Below are positions 8,540-17,305 of a DNA stretch of 64,000 nucleotides, in pieces. This DNA is from Orlajensenia sp001423545. Lineage in GTDB: Bacteria > Actinomycetota > Actinomycetes > Actinomycetales > Microbacteriaceae. The DNA lies in contig LMOK01000001.1 in assembly GCA_001423545.1 (NCBI GenBank), positions 248,001-312,000 of the forward strand, written 5' to 3'. The first letter of the stretch is position 1. The number at the start of each line of letters is the position of its first letter. Position numbers and translations under genes: made by a program. The notes beneath the pieces were generated by a model. That model was not told the origin of the DNA. It was given only the letters and a program-made list of their open reading frames with translations, and did no database searches.

Positions 8540-8757
8540 CCGAGTCGACACGCCCCTTCGTGACGGATCAGGACACGCCGTGGGCGAACCTGTCTGCAGC
8601 GAGTGTCGAACGGCCGAGATCGGCGGTCAGGACGCAGGTGAGCAGGGTCGGAGAACCGCGCTCCGGGACTCCTCCCCTCGGGTTCGGGCGAGCACGTGAA
8701 CGCACCGGGCACGCTCATCGTGCGTCGGCGTGGGGCCTTCTCGGTGATCGTTGCTGC

Positions 8758-10179
8758 ATGACACGGGACGACTCCACGCGCCTCGCCGGCTACCGCGTGC
8801 TGAGGCGCCTCGGATCAGGACGCCGAGCCGAGGTGCATCTCGGGCATGCCGGCGATGCGGCCGGCGGCGGGGCGGGGGAGCGCACTGTCGCCCTCAAGCT
8901 CTTCAGTGCCGACAACGCCGCTGCCAGCGCCGCGGACATCGCCATCCTCGGATCCGTGACGGCGGCCTGCGTGCCGAGACTCCACGATGTCGCCACGCTG
9001 CGAGACGGATCGATCTGCCTCGTGCTCGACAGGCTCGACGGCCCGACCCTGTCGACGTGGCTCGCGGCTGACCGGCGACCTCAGCCCGGTGAGCTCGTGA
9101 CAGTGCTGGGCGCCGTGATCGGCACGGTCGCTGCAGTCCGTGCCGCAGGATGGTCGATGGGGGAGCTGGTGCCGTCGGCCGTCCGGTTCGATCGCACCGG
9201 ACGGCCGGTGATCACCTCGTTCTCGTCGGCGCGACTCCGCGCTGAGGGCGGAGGCGGTGCCGACGTGCTGCGCCTCGAACTCCGTCACCTCGGCGACTTC
9301 ATCGCCGACGTGCTCGTTCTCGCACGGCATTCCGATCCTGGATTCCTCGCCTGGCTGCGCTCTCAGGAGGGTACGCGCCCGCTGACGGATCGCCTGCCGG
9401 AGCTGGAAGCCCGCGTCTTCGATTGGGCGCCCGCTCGTCCCGTCGTGCTCGCGTCATCCGACGGGCAGACCGGCGGCGGGTCAGTCGTTCCCGCGCGGCT
9501 GGTCCCGATCGCGGCCTCGGGCGATCGGCCCGCCCAGACCGATCCCGACGACGATGACGACGAGACCACCGGTCCGCAGATCCTGCGGGCCGTGCGCTCT
9601 GCTCGCGCGATGCTGAGACCGACGCGCATGGGCCTCGCTGTCCGAGCGTTCCTGGGTCGCCACCGGCGTCCGGCGATTCTCGCCGGCACGGTACTGGTCG
9701 TCGGCGCAGGCACTGTCCTCAGCCTGCTGCCGCCCGCGGCTCAGGGGACGTCCCAGGCGCCCGCGTCGGACACCGCGCCGACACCTGTCGCGCGATCGAG
9801 TGCCAGTGCCGCCCCCTCAGCTCACGCGACCGCTGCCCCGGCTGAGACGACCCAGCCCGCGGTCTCGGGTGACGATCCGCTGGCGGCTGCCGCCGTCCTT
9901 CTTGCGGCACGTCTGACCTGCCTCGAGCTCGGGGAGTCCTCCTGCTTGGCTGCGGTGGACCAGGCGTCGTCGCCTCTCGACACGGCGGACCGACACGCCC
10001 TGGCCAGTGGCGGCGAGCCTCTGCCGCTCCTGCCCTCTGACGCACTCTCCCTCATCGGGCGCACGGGCGATGCCGCCATCGTGGCGGTCCCCGGACCGAC
10101 CGCGGAGACACCAGCGGCCTCGCTCCTCCTGATGAAGGGCGAGGCCGGATGGCGATTGCGCGAGGTGTTCGAGGGCTGA
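8758..10179 (+). CDS. membrane-anchored pseudokinase-like protein
   Basis: A 473-residue protein. Residues ~8-240 follow the eukaryotic-type protein kinase fold: YRVLRRLGSGRRAEVHLG as glycine loop and TVALKLF with the beta-3 Lys. The catalytic loop is degenerate (GWSMGELVPSAVRFD in place of HRDxxxxN) and the DFG motif is replaced by ITSFSSAR, so phosphotransfer is unlikely. An acidic stretch (DDDDDE) and an Arg-rich segment precede one transmembrane helix (ILAGTVLVVGAGTVLSLL, about residues 303-320), then an Ala/Pro/Ser/Thr-rich linker and a small extracytoplasmic domain with two cysteines. The layout resembles PknB-type receptors with the enzyme part inactivated. The start is the least certain part: no strong ribosome site is seen and the reading frame is open further upstream to 8521. 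It converges on sucB with a 3-base gap. Confidence 0.7.
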   Translation: MTRDDSTRLAGYRVLRRLGSGRRAEVHLGHAGDAAGGGAGERTVALKLFSADNAAASAADIAILGSVTAACVPRLHDVATLRDGSICLVLDRLDGPTLSTWLAADRRPQPGELVTVLGAVIGTVAAVRAAGWSMGELVPSAVRFDRTGRPVITSFSSARLRAEGGGGADVLRLELRHLGDFIADVLVLARHSDPGFLAWLRSQEGTRPLTDRLPELEARVFDWAPARPVVLASSDGQTGGGSVVPARLVPIAASGDRPAQTDPDDDDDETTGPQILRAVRSARAMLRPTRMGLAVRAFLGRHRRPAILAGTVLVVGAGTVLSLLPPAAQGTSQAPASDTAPTPVARSSASAAPSAHATAAPAETTQPAVSGDDPLAAAAVLLAARLTCLELGESSCLAAVDQASSPLDTADRHALASGGEPLPLLPSDALSLIGRTGDAAIVAVPGPTAETPAASLLLMKGEAGWRLREVFEG

Positions 10180-10182
10180 ACC

Positions 10183-11682
10183 CTAGATGCCGAGGTCGCC
10201 CTCGAAGTCGCCCGCCTCGAGGCGGTTCTTGACTGCGGTGAGGTAGCGCGCGGCATCCGCACCATCGACGATGCGGTGATCGTACGAGAGCGCGAGGTAG
10301 ACGATCGACCGGATGGCGATGGCGTCGACGCCGTCCTGGCTGACGACCGTGGGCTCCTTGACGACGATGCCGGTGCCGAGGATGGCCGACTGCGGAAGGA
10401 ACACGACGGGGGTGTCGAACAGCGCGCCACGCGAACCGGTGTTGGTCAGCGTGAAGGTGCCGCCGGCGAGCTCGTCGGGCTTCAGCTTGTTGTCGCGAGT
10501 ACGGCCGGCGAGGTCGGCGATCTGAGCAGCGAAGCCGGCCAGATCGAGAGCGGCCGCATCCTTGATGACCGGGGTCAGCAGGCCGCGCTCGGTGTCGACC
10601 GCGATCGCCAGGTTCTCGTGGCCCGGGTAGACGATGGAGTCACCGTCGACGGTCGAGTTGATGATCGGGAACGCCTGCAGGGCCTCGACGGACGCGAGGG
10701 CGAAGAACGGCAGGAAGGAGAGCTTCTGGCCGGTCTTCTGCTGGAACTCGCCCTTGACCTTGTCGCGGAGCTGGGCGACGCGGGTGACGTCGACCTTCAC
10801 AACGGTCGTGAGCTGAGCGGTCTGCTGCATCGATGCGACGGCACGCTCGGCGACGACCTTGCGCAGGCGCGTCATCGGCACCGTCGTCCCGCGCAGCGGC
10901 GAGACCTCGAGGGCGGGAGCCGACGGGGTGGCTGCGGATCCGGAGGCCGCGGACAGAACGTCCTGCTTGCGGATGCGGCCACCGACACCGGTTCCGGTGA
11001 TGGTGGCGAGGTCGACACCCTGCTCGTTCGCGAGCTTGCGCACGATCGGGGTGACGTAACCGCCACCCGAGTGGGCACCGGAGGACGCGGGGGCCGGCGT
11101 GGCCGGAGCAGCGGCAGCCGGAGCCGGGGCGGCAGCAGCCGGGGCAGGCGCGGCGGGTGCCGGAGCAGCGGGCGCAGCGGCGGGAACCGGCTCGGCGGCT
11201 GCAGGAGCCGGAGCTGCGGGAGCCTCGGGGGCGGGTGCGGGTGCGGCGGCGGGCGCCTCGGCCTCGACCGGAGCCTCCGTCGACGGAACCTCGGCGGCCG
11301 GGGCAGGCTCGGCGGCCGGCGCGGGCGCTGCCTCGGCAGCAGGTGCGGCCTCAGCAGCAGGTGCGGCCTCAGCAGCCGGAGCGGCCTCGGCAGCCGGAGC
11401 TGCTTCAGCGGCGGGCTCCTCAGCGGGAGCGTCGCCTCCGCCCGATCCGTCACCGATGGTCACGAGGGGGGTGCCGACCTCGACGGTCTCGTCCTCCTGC
11501 ACCAGGATCGCCTCGATCACACCGGCGATCGGCGAGGGGATCTCGGTGTCGACCTTGTCGGTCGAGACCTCGAGCAGCGGCTCGTCGACCTCGACGCGGT
11601 CGCCCACGTTCTTGAGCCAGCGGGTGACCGTTCCCTCGGTGACACTCTCTCCGAGTGCCGGGAGGCTGACGGATTCGCTCAT
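10183..11682 (-). CDS. sucB: 2-oxoacid dehydrogenase E2 (dihydrolipoamide acyltransferase)
   Basis: A 499-residue E2 core subunit of a 2-oxoacid dehydrogenase complex. One lipoyl domain is at residues 2-76 (lipoyl Lys in STDKVDTEIPSP), then a long Ala/Pro/Glu linker (about 84-205) with tandem six-residue repeats, a peripheral subunit-binding domain (YVTPIVRKLANEQGVDL, TGTGVGGRIRKQDVL), and the catalytic acyltransferase domain ending with the active-site His in LSYDHRIVDGADAARYL. By sequence it is the DlaT/SucB type; in mycobacteria the equivalent protein serves pyruvate dehydrogenase, so acetyl rather than succinyl transfer is quite possible. GAAGGAGA precedes the ATG. lpdA (E3) lies 123 bases upstream on the same strand, and a separate -10 (TAAGCT) sits in the gap. 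Confidence 0.93.
   Translation of the reverse strand: MSESVSLPALGESVTEGTVTRWLKNVGDRVEVDEPLLEVSTDKVDTEIPSPIAGVIEAILVQEDETVEVGTPLVTIGDGSGGGDAPAEEPAAEAAPAAEAAPAAEAAPAAEAAPAAEAAPAPAAEPAPAAEVPSTEAPVEAEAPAAAPAPAPEAPAAPAPAAAEPVPAAAPAAPAPAAPAPAAAAPAPAAAAPATPAPASSGAHSGGGYVTPIVRKLANEQGVDLATITGTGVGGRIRKQDVLSAASGSAATPSAPALEVSPLRGTTVPMTRLRKVVAERAVASMQQTAQLTTVVKVDVTRVAQLRDKVKGEFQQKTGQKLSFLPFFALASVEALQAFPIINSTVDGDSIVYPGHENLAIAVDTERGLLTPVIKDAAALDLAGFAAQIADLAGRTRDNKLKPDELAGGTFTLTNTGSRGALFDTPVVFLPQSAILGTGIVVKEPTVVSQDGVDAIAIRSIVYLALSYDHRIVDGADAARYLTAVKNRLEAGDFEGDLGI
11328..11420 (-). repeat. 18-base tandem repeat in the sucB linker
   Basis: About five copies of an 18-base unit encoding APAAEA between the lipoyl and subunit-binding domains. 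The copies differ only at a few third positions, which suggests recent unequal duplication. The linker gives the lipoyl domain its swing. Confidence 0.8.
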
Positions 11683-11718
11683 GCGATTGTCTCCTTCACA
11701 AGCTTTTCTTTGCTTGGT

Positions 11719-11724
11719 AGCTTA
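11719..11724 (-). promoter_or_regulatory. -10 element of sucB
   Basis: TAAGCT on the minus strand, transcript start near 11712 and a leader of about 30 bases that could form a 5-bp hairpin (CAAGC / GCTTG) just before the ribosome site. Confidence 0.4.
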
Positions 11725-11790
11725 TTGCGTTCTGGTCGGCCGAGGCCGCGAGTGGTCGTGCGTTCTTGTCGAGAGGCGCCGTCAGCGGCC

Positions 11791-11812
11791 CATCTGATCC
11801 GCGGATCAGATG
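11791..11812 (-). repeat. perfect 22-bp palindrome across the lpdA stop codon
   Basis: Eleven-base arms (CATCTGATCCG and its complement) with no spacer; the lpdA TGA stop (11806-11808) lies inside. As RNA it would form a short hairpin with a CGCG loop but no T tract follows. It could be a terminator core, a site protecting the 3' end, or a protein-binding site. Confidence 0.5.
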
Positions 11813-13179
11813 GCGTGCAGCGGCTTTCCGGCGAGCATGAGGAATGCCTCGCCGAGCGCCTCGTTCTGGGTGGGGTGGGCGTGCACCAGAGGAGCGATGT
11901 CCTCGGGGTAGGCCTCCCAGTTCACGGCGAGCTGGGCTTCACCGATGAGCTCGCCGACGCGAGCGCCGATCATGTGCATGCCGATGATGGGGCCGTCGTT
12001 CACACGAACGACCTTGACCGAGCCGGTGGTGCCGATGATGTGGCTCTTGCCGTTGCCACCGAGGCTGTAGTCGTAGCTGGTCACCTGGTCGGCGCCGAAC
12101 TTCTCCTTGGCCTTGGCCTCCGAGTAGCCGATCGAGGCCACCTCGGGGTCGCTGTAGGTGACCTTGGGGATGTTGAGGTCCTCGACCACGATGGGGTTGA
12201 GACCGGCGATCTCCTCGGCGACGAAGATGCCCTGCTGGAAGCTGCGGTGCGCGAGCTGCAGGCCGGGAACGATGTCGCCGATGGCGTAGACGCCGGGGAC
12301 GTTGGTCGCGAGGCGCTCGTTGGTGATCACGAAGCCACGGTCCATGGTGATGCCGACCTCGTCGTAGCCCAGCCCGGAGGTGACGGGTCCGCGGCCGACG
12401 GCGACGAGAAGCAACTCGGCCTCGATCGTCTTGCCGTCCTCGAGCGTGACGACGACTCCCTGGTCGTTCTGGGTCACGCTTTGGAAGCGCACGCCGAGCG
12501 AGAATTCGATGCCGCGCTTGCGGTAGGCCCGCTCGAACTGCTTCGAAACCGACTCGTCCTCGTTGGGGACGAGGTGCGGGAGGGCCTCGATGATGCTCAC
12601 GTCTGCCCCGTAGGACTTCCACACGCTGGCGAACTCGACTCCGATCACGCCGCCGCCGAGGATGGCGACCTTCTTCGGGACGAAGTCGAGCTGCAGGGCC
12701 TGCTCGCTCGTGATGACGCGCCCGCCGATCTCGAGGCCGGGCAGCGAGCGCGAGTACGAACCCGTGGCCAGCACGATGTGCTTGCCCGTGATCGTGTCGT
12801 CGCCGACCTGGACCGTCGTGGGGGAGGTCAGCTTGCCCTCGCCGGCGATGGTGGTGATGCCGCGAGCCTTCACGAGGCCCTGGAGTCCCTTGTACTTGCT
12901 GTCGACGATGCCCTGGCGGTACGCGGTGACAGCCGTCATGTCGATGCCGTCGAACGTGGTCTTCACGCCGTACTTGGCCGACTCTCGGGAGTAGTCGGCC
13001 ACCTCGGCCGAGTGCAGCAGCGCCTTGGTCGGGATGCAGCCGCGGTGCAGACACGTGCCGCCGACCTTGTCCTTCTCGATCATGGCGACGGTGAAGCCGA
13101 GCTGGACAGCTCGCAGTGCAGTGGCGTAGCCACCGCTTCCTCCACCCAGAACGACAATGTCAAACGACTGCTCCGACAC
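11806..13179 (-). CDS. lpdA: dihydrolipoyl dehydrogenase (E3)
   Basis: A 457-residue flavoprotein that reoxidises the lipoyl group of E2 and passes electrons to NAD. It has the FAD-binding VVLGGGSGGYATALRAVQLG, the redox disulfide in GGTCLHRGCIPTKALLH, the NAD-binding VAILGGGVIGVEFASVWKSYG, the second FAD motif YAIGDIVPG, and the catalytic His-Glu pair HAHPTQNEALGE. The GTG at 13179 is preferred because AAGGGAG lies 7 bases upstream; the frame is open a further 13 codons. It is the first gene of the lpdA-sucB pair and follows pepA on the same strand after 121 bases. E1 genes are not in the window. Confidence 0.95.
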   Translation of the reverse strand: MSEQSFDIVVLGGGSGGYATALRAVQLGFTVAMIEKDKVGGTCLHRGCIPTKALLHSAEVADYSRESAKYGVKTTFDGIDMTAVTAYRQGIVDSKYKGLQGLVKARGITTIAGEGKLTSPTTVQVGDDTITGKHIVLATGSYSRSLPGLEIGGRVITSEQALQLDFVPKKVAILGGGVIGVEFASVWKSYGADVSIIEALPHLVPNEDESVSKQFERAYRKRGIEFSLGVRFQSVTQNDQGVVVTLEDGKTIEAELLLVAVGRGPVTSGLGYDEVGITMDRGFVITNERLATNVPGVYAIGDIVPGLQLAHRSFQQGIFVAEEIAGLNPIVVEDLNIPKVTYSDPEVASIGYSEAKAKEKFGADQVTSYDYSLGGNGKSHIIGTTGSVKVVRVNDGPIIGMHMIGARVGELIGEAQLAVNWEAYPEDIAPLVHAHPTQNEALGEAFLMLAGKPLHAI

Positions 13180-13300
13180 CCAGCTACTCCCTTGATTTCG
13201 AGACCTGTGTAAGGACATGCATGATCGGCTGCCCGGCGTCCGGTTGGGAGCTCATGGAGACGATCGTGGGCGAGCGCGGAAACTCGCCTCTAAGAGCGTA

Positions 13301-14785
13301 CTACTTGCTCGTGTAGGACTCCGCCAGCGCGAGAAGGGTGCGCACCGAGACACCGGTGGCACCGGGCCCGTTGAAGCTGTAGAGCTTGCCCTCGTTGAGT
13401 GCCGCCCCGGCGATGTCGAGGTGCGCCCACGGAATCGTGGCCTCGCCGTCTGCCGTCTTCCCGATGAAGTCCTGGAGGAATGCGGCAGCGAGCATCATGC
13501 CGGCCGCCGGATCGCCGGGCGTGGCGTTCTTGATGTCGGCGACGCCGGAGTCGAGACGTGCGCGCAGCTCCTCGGGGATCGGCATCGGCCAGAACGGCTC
13601 CGCAACGCTCTTCGACGCTGCGAGCACCCGCTCGACGAGATCGTCCTCGCCCATCACGGCCGAGTAGCGGTGGCCGAGCGCGACGACCTGCGCGCCGGTG
13701 AGGGTGGCGACGTCGACGATCGCGTCGGGGTGTTCCTCGGATGCAGCGACCAGCCCGTCTGCCATCACGAGCCGGCCCTCCGCATCCGTGTTCACGACCT
13801 CGACCGTGGTGCCGCCACGGATGCTCAGCACGTCGTTGGGCCGCACGGCGTTGCCCGACGGCATGTTCTCGGCCAGGCAGAGCCAGCCCGTCAGACGCAC
13901 GAGCAGCCCCGTGCGTGCTGCGGCGACGATGACGGCGAGCACGTTCGCGGCGCCGGCCATGTCGCTCTTCATGCCGATCATCGGCACCGGGGGCTTCAGC
14001 GAGAGTCCGCCGGTGTCGAAGGTGATGCCCTTGCCGACGATGGCGAGGTGCTGAGTCGCGGCGGCGGGGGAGTAGGCGAGTTTGAGGAGGCGCGGAGGAC
14101 GGGCCGAACCCTGGCCGACGCCGAGGATGCCGCCGAAGCCGTCGGCTGCCAGCTCGGTCTCATCCCACACCGTCACCTCGATGGGCAGCTCCCCGATGGC
14201 GTCACCGGCCAGGTCGACGAAGCTCTCGGGGTAGAGATCGGACGGCGGCGCGTTGACGAGGTCGCGCACCAGGTTCACGCCGTCGGCGACGGCGAGGATG
14301 CGTGCCTGCTCGGCGTCGTCGGGAGCCGAAGCCGTGAACACGACGATGCTCGACGCCGGGGTCTTCGTCTTCTCGAGCGAGGTGTGGCGGTACGCCGTGT
14401 AGGCGTAGGCGCCGAGCGCGGCTCCCTCGCCGATCGCGGCGGCCTCGACGGCGTCGGAGGTCGGGATGGCGAAGGCGATGGTGTCGACGCCGGTGAGCTG
14501 ACGAGCGGCCGAGCCCGCAGCAGCGCGGAGGGCAGCGGCATCCGTTCCCCGTCCGAGTCCGGTGATGGCGATGGTCTTCGCGGCCCCGACGGTGTCGACG
14601 GTGCGCACGAGCTGGTCTGCGCCGCCCGTCACGCCGAGTGCGTCGAGGTGCTCCGCTATGCCTGCGTAGGCGGGATCGGCGACGAGCTCCACCGACCCGT
14701 CGACCGACCTCGCTCCGATGACGACGACGTCGACGGCGGCTTCGGTGACGGATTCTGCGGAGAAGGACAGGGATGCTGAAGTCAT
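13301..14785 (-). CDS. pepA: leucyl aminopeptidase (M17)
   Basis: A 494-residue M17 aminopeptidase, a two-metal cytosolic hexamer that removes N-terminal residues in protein turnover. The C-terminal catalytic domain holds the metal and active-site segments VGKGITFDTGGLSLKP, GMKSDMAGAANVLAV, and the family signature VNTDAEGRLVMADGL; the N-terminal domain is the usual variable regulatory half. The ATG at 14785 is placed by a TACGAT -10 element 6 bases upstream, so the mRNA is probably leaderless. The gene is divergent from the PAC2 gene (96 bases), whose promoter is also leaderless. In mycobacteria the M17 gene also lies near dlaT. Confidence 0.95.
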   Translation of the reverse strand: MTSASLSFSAESVTEAAVDVVVIGARSVDGSVELVADPAYAGIAEHLDALGVTGGADQLVRTVDTVGAAKTIAITGLGRGTDAAALRAAAGSAARQLTGVDTIAFAIPTSDAVEAAAIGEGAALGAYAYTAYRHTSLEKTKTPASSIVVFTASAPDDAEQARILAVADGVNLVRDLVNAPPSDLYPESFVDLAGDAIGELPIEVTVWDETELAADGFGGILGVGQGSARPPRLLKLAYSPAAATQHLAIVGKGITFDTGGLSLKPPVPMIGMKSDMAGAANVLAVIVAAARTGLLVRLTGWLCLAENMPSGNAVRPNDVLSIRGGTTVEVVNTDAEGRLVMADGLVAASEEHPDAIVDVATLTGAQVVALGHRYSAVMGEDDLVERVLAASKSVAEPFWPMPIPEELRARLDSGVADIKNATPGDPAAGMMLAAAFLQDFIGKTADGEATIPWAHLDIAGAALNEGKLYSFNGPGATGVSVRTLLALAESYTSK

Positions 14786-14791
14786 GGTCCG

Positions 14792-14797
14792 ATCGTA
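14792..14797 (-). promoter_or_regulatory. -10 element of pepA, leaderless
   Basis: TACGAT on the minus strand, 6 bases before the ATG at 14785. Confidence 0.6.
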
Positions 14798-14869
14798 CGC
14801 AGTGTCGGTGTTCGCTCTCGGCGTCGCGCGCTCAGCACCTGCGGCGGGAGTCGGTGCCGAGGCTCGCCG

Positions 14870-14875
14870 TAGCAT
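14870..14875 (+). promoter_or_regulatory. -10 element of the PAC2 gene, leaderless
   Basis: TAGCAT, 6 bases before the ATG at 14882. Confidence 0.6.
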
Positions 14876-14881
14876 TGAGGG

Positions 14882-15808
14882 ATGCGTGATCCCCGTGGCC
14901 TGTACGAGCTGACCCCCGAGGCGTCGGACGTCCCCGATGGTCTGCACCTGGTGGCCGGTCTCACGGGGTTCGCTGATGCCGGCAGCGCGGTGTCGCAGTT
15001 CACGACGCACATCCTCGACACGCTCGAGACCGTCACGATCGCCGAGTTCGACGCCGACATCCTGCTCGACTACAGGGCGCGACGCCCCATCGTGACCTTC
15101 GACGAGGACCACCTGACGGCGTACGAGCCGTCGCGGCTCACGCTCTCGCTCGCGCGCGACGAACTCGGACAGCCCTTCCTCCTGCTCACGGGCTTCGAAC
15201 CCGATTTCCAGTGGGAGCGCTTCGCTGCCGCTGTGCTCGACATCGTCGACAGGTTCGCTGTGAGCACCACGACGTGGGTGCACGCCATCCCGATGCCGGT
15301 GCCGCACACGCGGCCGATCCGAGTGACCGTGAGCGGCACCCGGACCGACCTGATCGAGGCGATGTCGATCTGGCGGCCGCGCACGCAGGTTCCCGCGACC
15401 GCGCTGCATCTCGTCGAGTACCGCCTGCAGGAGCGCGGCGACTCCGTCGTCGGCTTCGTGCTGCTCATCCCGCACTATCTCGCAGACACCGAGTACCCGC
15501 TCGCCGCGATCACGGCGCTCGAATCCGTGAGCGCCGCCACGGGCCACATCTTCCCGACCGACAGCCTCCGCGAGCAGGGCCGCGACTTCGTGGGCCGTCT
15601 TGCCGAGCAGATGGGCGAGAACGGCGAGCTGTCGAAGCTGGTGACCAACCTCGAGGAGCGTCACGACAGCTACATGGAGGGCACGACGCTGCATTCCCCG
15701 CTGACCGACTCCGATGGCGAGGTGCCGAGCGCCGACGACATCGCTGCGGAGCTGGAGAAGTTCCTCGCCTTCCGACGCGACCGCGAGGACCCGCCGACAG
15801 GTCTCTGA
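14882..15808 (+). CDS. PAC2 family protein
   Basis: A 308-residue cytosolic protein of the PAC2 (proteasome assembly chaperone-like) family. Recognised by the N-terminal LVAGLTGFADAGSAVSQFTTHIL, the block TFDEDHLTAYEPSRLTLSLA, and the IPMPVPHTRP and FVLLIPHYLADTEYPLAA segments typical of actinobacterial members. In Actinobacteria its function is not established; in eukaryotes and archaea relatives help proteasome assembly. No proteasome gene is present in this window. The C-terminal 60 residues are charged and probably helical. The start is set by a leaderless promoter. The MFS gene follows after 55 bases with its own promoter. Confidence 0.82.
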   Translation: MRDPRGLYELTPEASDVPDGLHLVAGLTGFADAGSAVSQFTTHILDTLETVTIAEFDADILLDYRARRPIVTFDEDHLTAYEPSRLTLSLARDELGQPFLLLTGFEPDFQWERFAAAVLDIVDRFAVSTTTWVHAIPMPVPHTRPIRVTVSGTRTDLIEAMSIWRPRTQVPATALHLVEYRLQERGDSVVGFVLLIPHYLADTEYPLAAITALESVSAATGHIFPTDSLREQGRDFVGRLAEQMGENGELSKLVTNLEERHDSYMEGTTLHSPLTDSDGEVPSADDIAAELEKFLAFRRDREDPPTGL

Positions 15809-15850
15809 CCGGCATCCGGTCCGCGCTCCTCGCTCGCCGGGCTGGGGGCG

Positions 15851-15856
15851 TAGGGT
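15851..15856 (+). promoter_or_regulatory. -10 element of the MFS gene, leaderless
   Basis: TAGGGT, 7 bases before the GTG at 15864. It selects that GTG although the reading frame is open upstream. Confidence 0.6.
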
Positions 15857-15863
15857 CGATCCA

Positions 15864-17198
15864 GTGAACTCCCGCCGATCGTGGTTCGTCTTCGGTGTCG
15901 GAGCGTTCCTCTACCTCTCCGCCGTGCTGCAGCGCACGTCACTCGGCGTGGCCGGCGTCGCCGCGGCCGACAGGTTCGACGTGGCAGCCGCGGCGCTCTC
16001 GACGCTGGCCGTCGTGCAGATCGCCGTCTACGCGGCCATGCAGATCCCCGTGGGCGTGCTCATCGACCGTTTCGGTCCCCGCACGCTGATGCTCGCGGGC
16101 ACGGCGGTGATGGTCGCGGGCCAGCTCGTGGTCGCCTTCGCGCCATCCCTCAGCGTCGCCGTGATCGGCCGCATCCTCGTCGGCGCGGGCGATGCGACCG
16201 TCTTCGTCTCCCTCATCCGTCTGGTGAGTTCCTGGTTCAGCGGCCGCATCGTGCCGCAGCTCTCGCAGTGGGTGGGCAACATCGGCCAGCTCGGCCAGGT
16301 GCTCTCAGCGCTCCCGTTCGCCTGGATCCTGCGCAACTACGGGTGGACGCCGGCGTTCGTGTCTGCGGCCACGGTCTCCGCGCTCGGGCTGGTTCTCGGC
16401 TTCATCGCCCTGAAGGACCGCCCGGCGGGAACCGGCGACGATCACCGTGCGACGGACATCAGGGTCGCCATCCGTCAACTCGTCGAGTCGTTCAAGCGAC
16501 CCGGCACGCAGCTGGGTTTCTGGTCCCACTTCGTGACCCAGTCGCCCGGCACCGTCTTCAGCCTGTTCTGGGGATTCCCGTTCCTCGTGTTCGGCCTCGG
16601 CTACGACCAGCAGACCGCGGCGGGGCTCCTCCTGCTTCTCGTGGGAGCCGGAATCGTGACCGGGCCCTTCCTCGGCATCCTGACCGCGCGTTATCCGCTT
16701 CGCCGCTCGAACATCGTCCTCGGCATCGTGGCCGCGATGGGGATGGCGTGGGCGGTTCTTCTGCTGTGGCCCGGCCAGCCGCCCCTGGGAGTCGTGATGC
16801 TCATGCTCGTCGTCATCGGAGTCGGGGGCCCTGGATCGCTGATCGGCTTCGACTTCGCCCGCACATTCAACCCCATGCGCAGTCTCGGGGCCGCCAACGG
16901 CGTGGTCAACGTCGGCGGATTCCTCGCCAGCTTCGTGATGATCTTCCTGATCGGCATCCTGCTCGACCTGCAGGATGCCGTCCGCACGGCAGGCGGAGAG
17001 GCGAGCGACCTCTACTCGCTGACGTCGTTCCGCTGGGCATTCGCCATTCAGTACGTGGTGGTGGGCATCGGGGTCGGCTTCCTGCTGGACGCGCGCCGCC
17101 GCACACGACGACTCGTACTCGCCGACGAGGGAATAGAGGTGGGGCCCATCTGGGTTTCATTGGTGCAGGCATGGAAGCACCGCGGGGAACGCCGTTAG
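15864..17198 (+). CDS. major facilitator superfamily transporter
   Basis: A 444-residue integral membrane protein with about twelve hydrophobic helices and the MFS loop motif GVLIDRFGPRTLMLAG between helices 2 and 3; a second, weaker copy (FLGILTARYPLRRSN) marks the start of the second half. YLSAVLQRTSLGVAGVAAADRFD at the N-terminus is typical of actinobacterial nitrate/nitrite- or sugar-phosphate-like MFS branches, but I cannot assign a substrate. It is flanked by PAC2 and sigA, neither of which suggests one. The GTG start follows a leaderless promoter. Confidence 0.85.
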   Translation: MNSRRSWFVFGVGAFLYLSAVLQRTSLGVAGVAAADRFDVAAAALSTLAVVQIAVYAAMQIPVGVLIDRFGPRTLMLAGTAVMVAGQLVVAFAPSLSVAVIGRILVGAGDATVFVSLIRLVSSWFSGRIVPQLSQWVGNIGQLGQVLSALPFAWILRNYGWTPAFVSAATVSALGLVLGFIALKDRPAGTGDDHRATDIRVAIRQLVESFKRPGTQLGFWSHFVTQSPGTVFSLFWGFPFLVFGLGYDQQTAAGLLLLLVGAGIVTGPFLGILTARYPLRRSNIVLGIVAAMGMAWAVLLLWPGQPPLGVVMLMLVVIGVGGPGSLIGFDFARTFNPMRSLGAANGVVNVGGFLASFVMIFLIGILLDLQDAVRTAGGEASDLYSLTSFRWAFAIQYVVVGIGVGFLLDARRRTRRLVLADEGIEVGPIWVSLVQAWKHRGERR

Positions 17199-17305
17199 GC
17201 GAGTGCTCCTAATAAACCGTGCAATAATTGTCAATAGGACCCGTTCATCTCCGGGCACCCCCAGTTCGATCCGCGTGCGGCGAGCTCCGGGGGAGCACTT
17301 CGGAC

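Noticed and set aside
10276..13212. A 978-codon open frame on the plus strand across sucB and lpdA
   Set aside because: It spans two well-supported genes on the other strand and its translation is rich in Gly/Arg/Asp as expected of a shadow frame.
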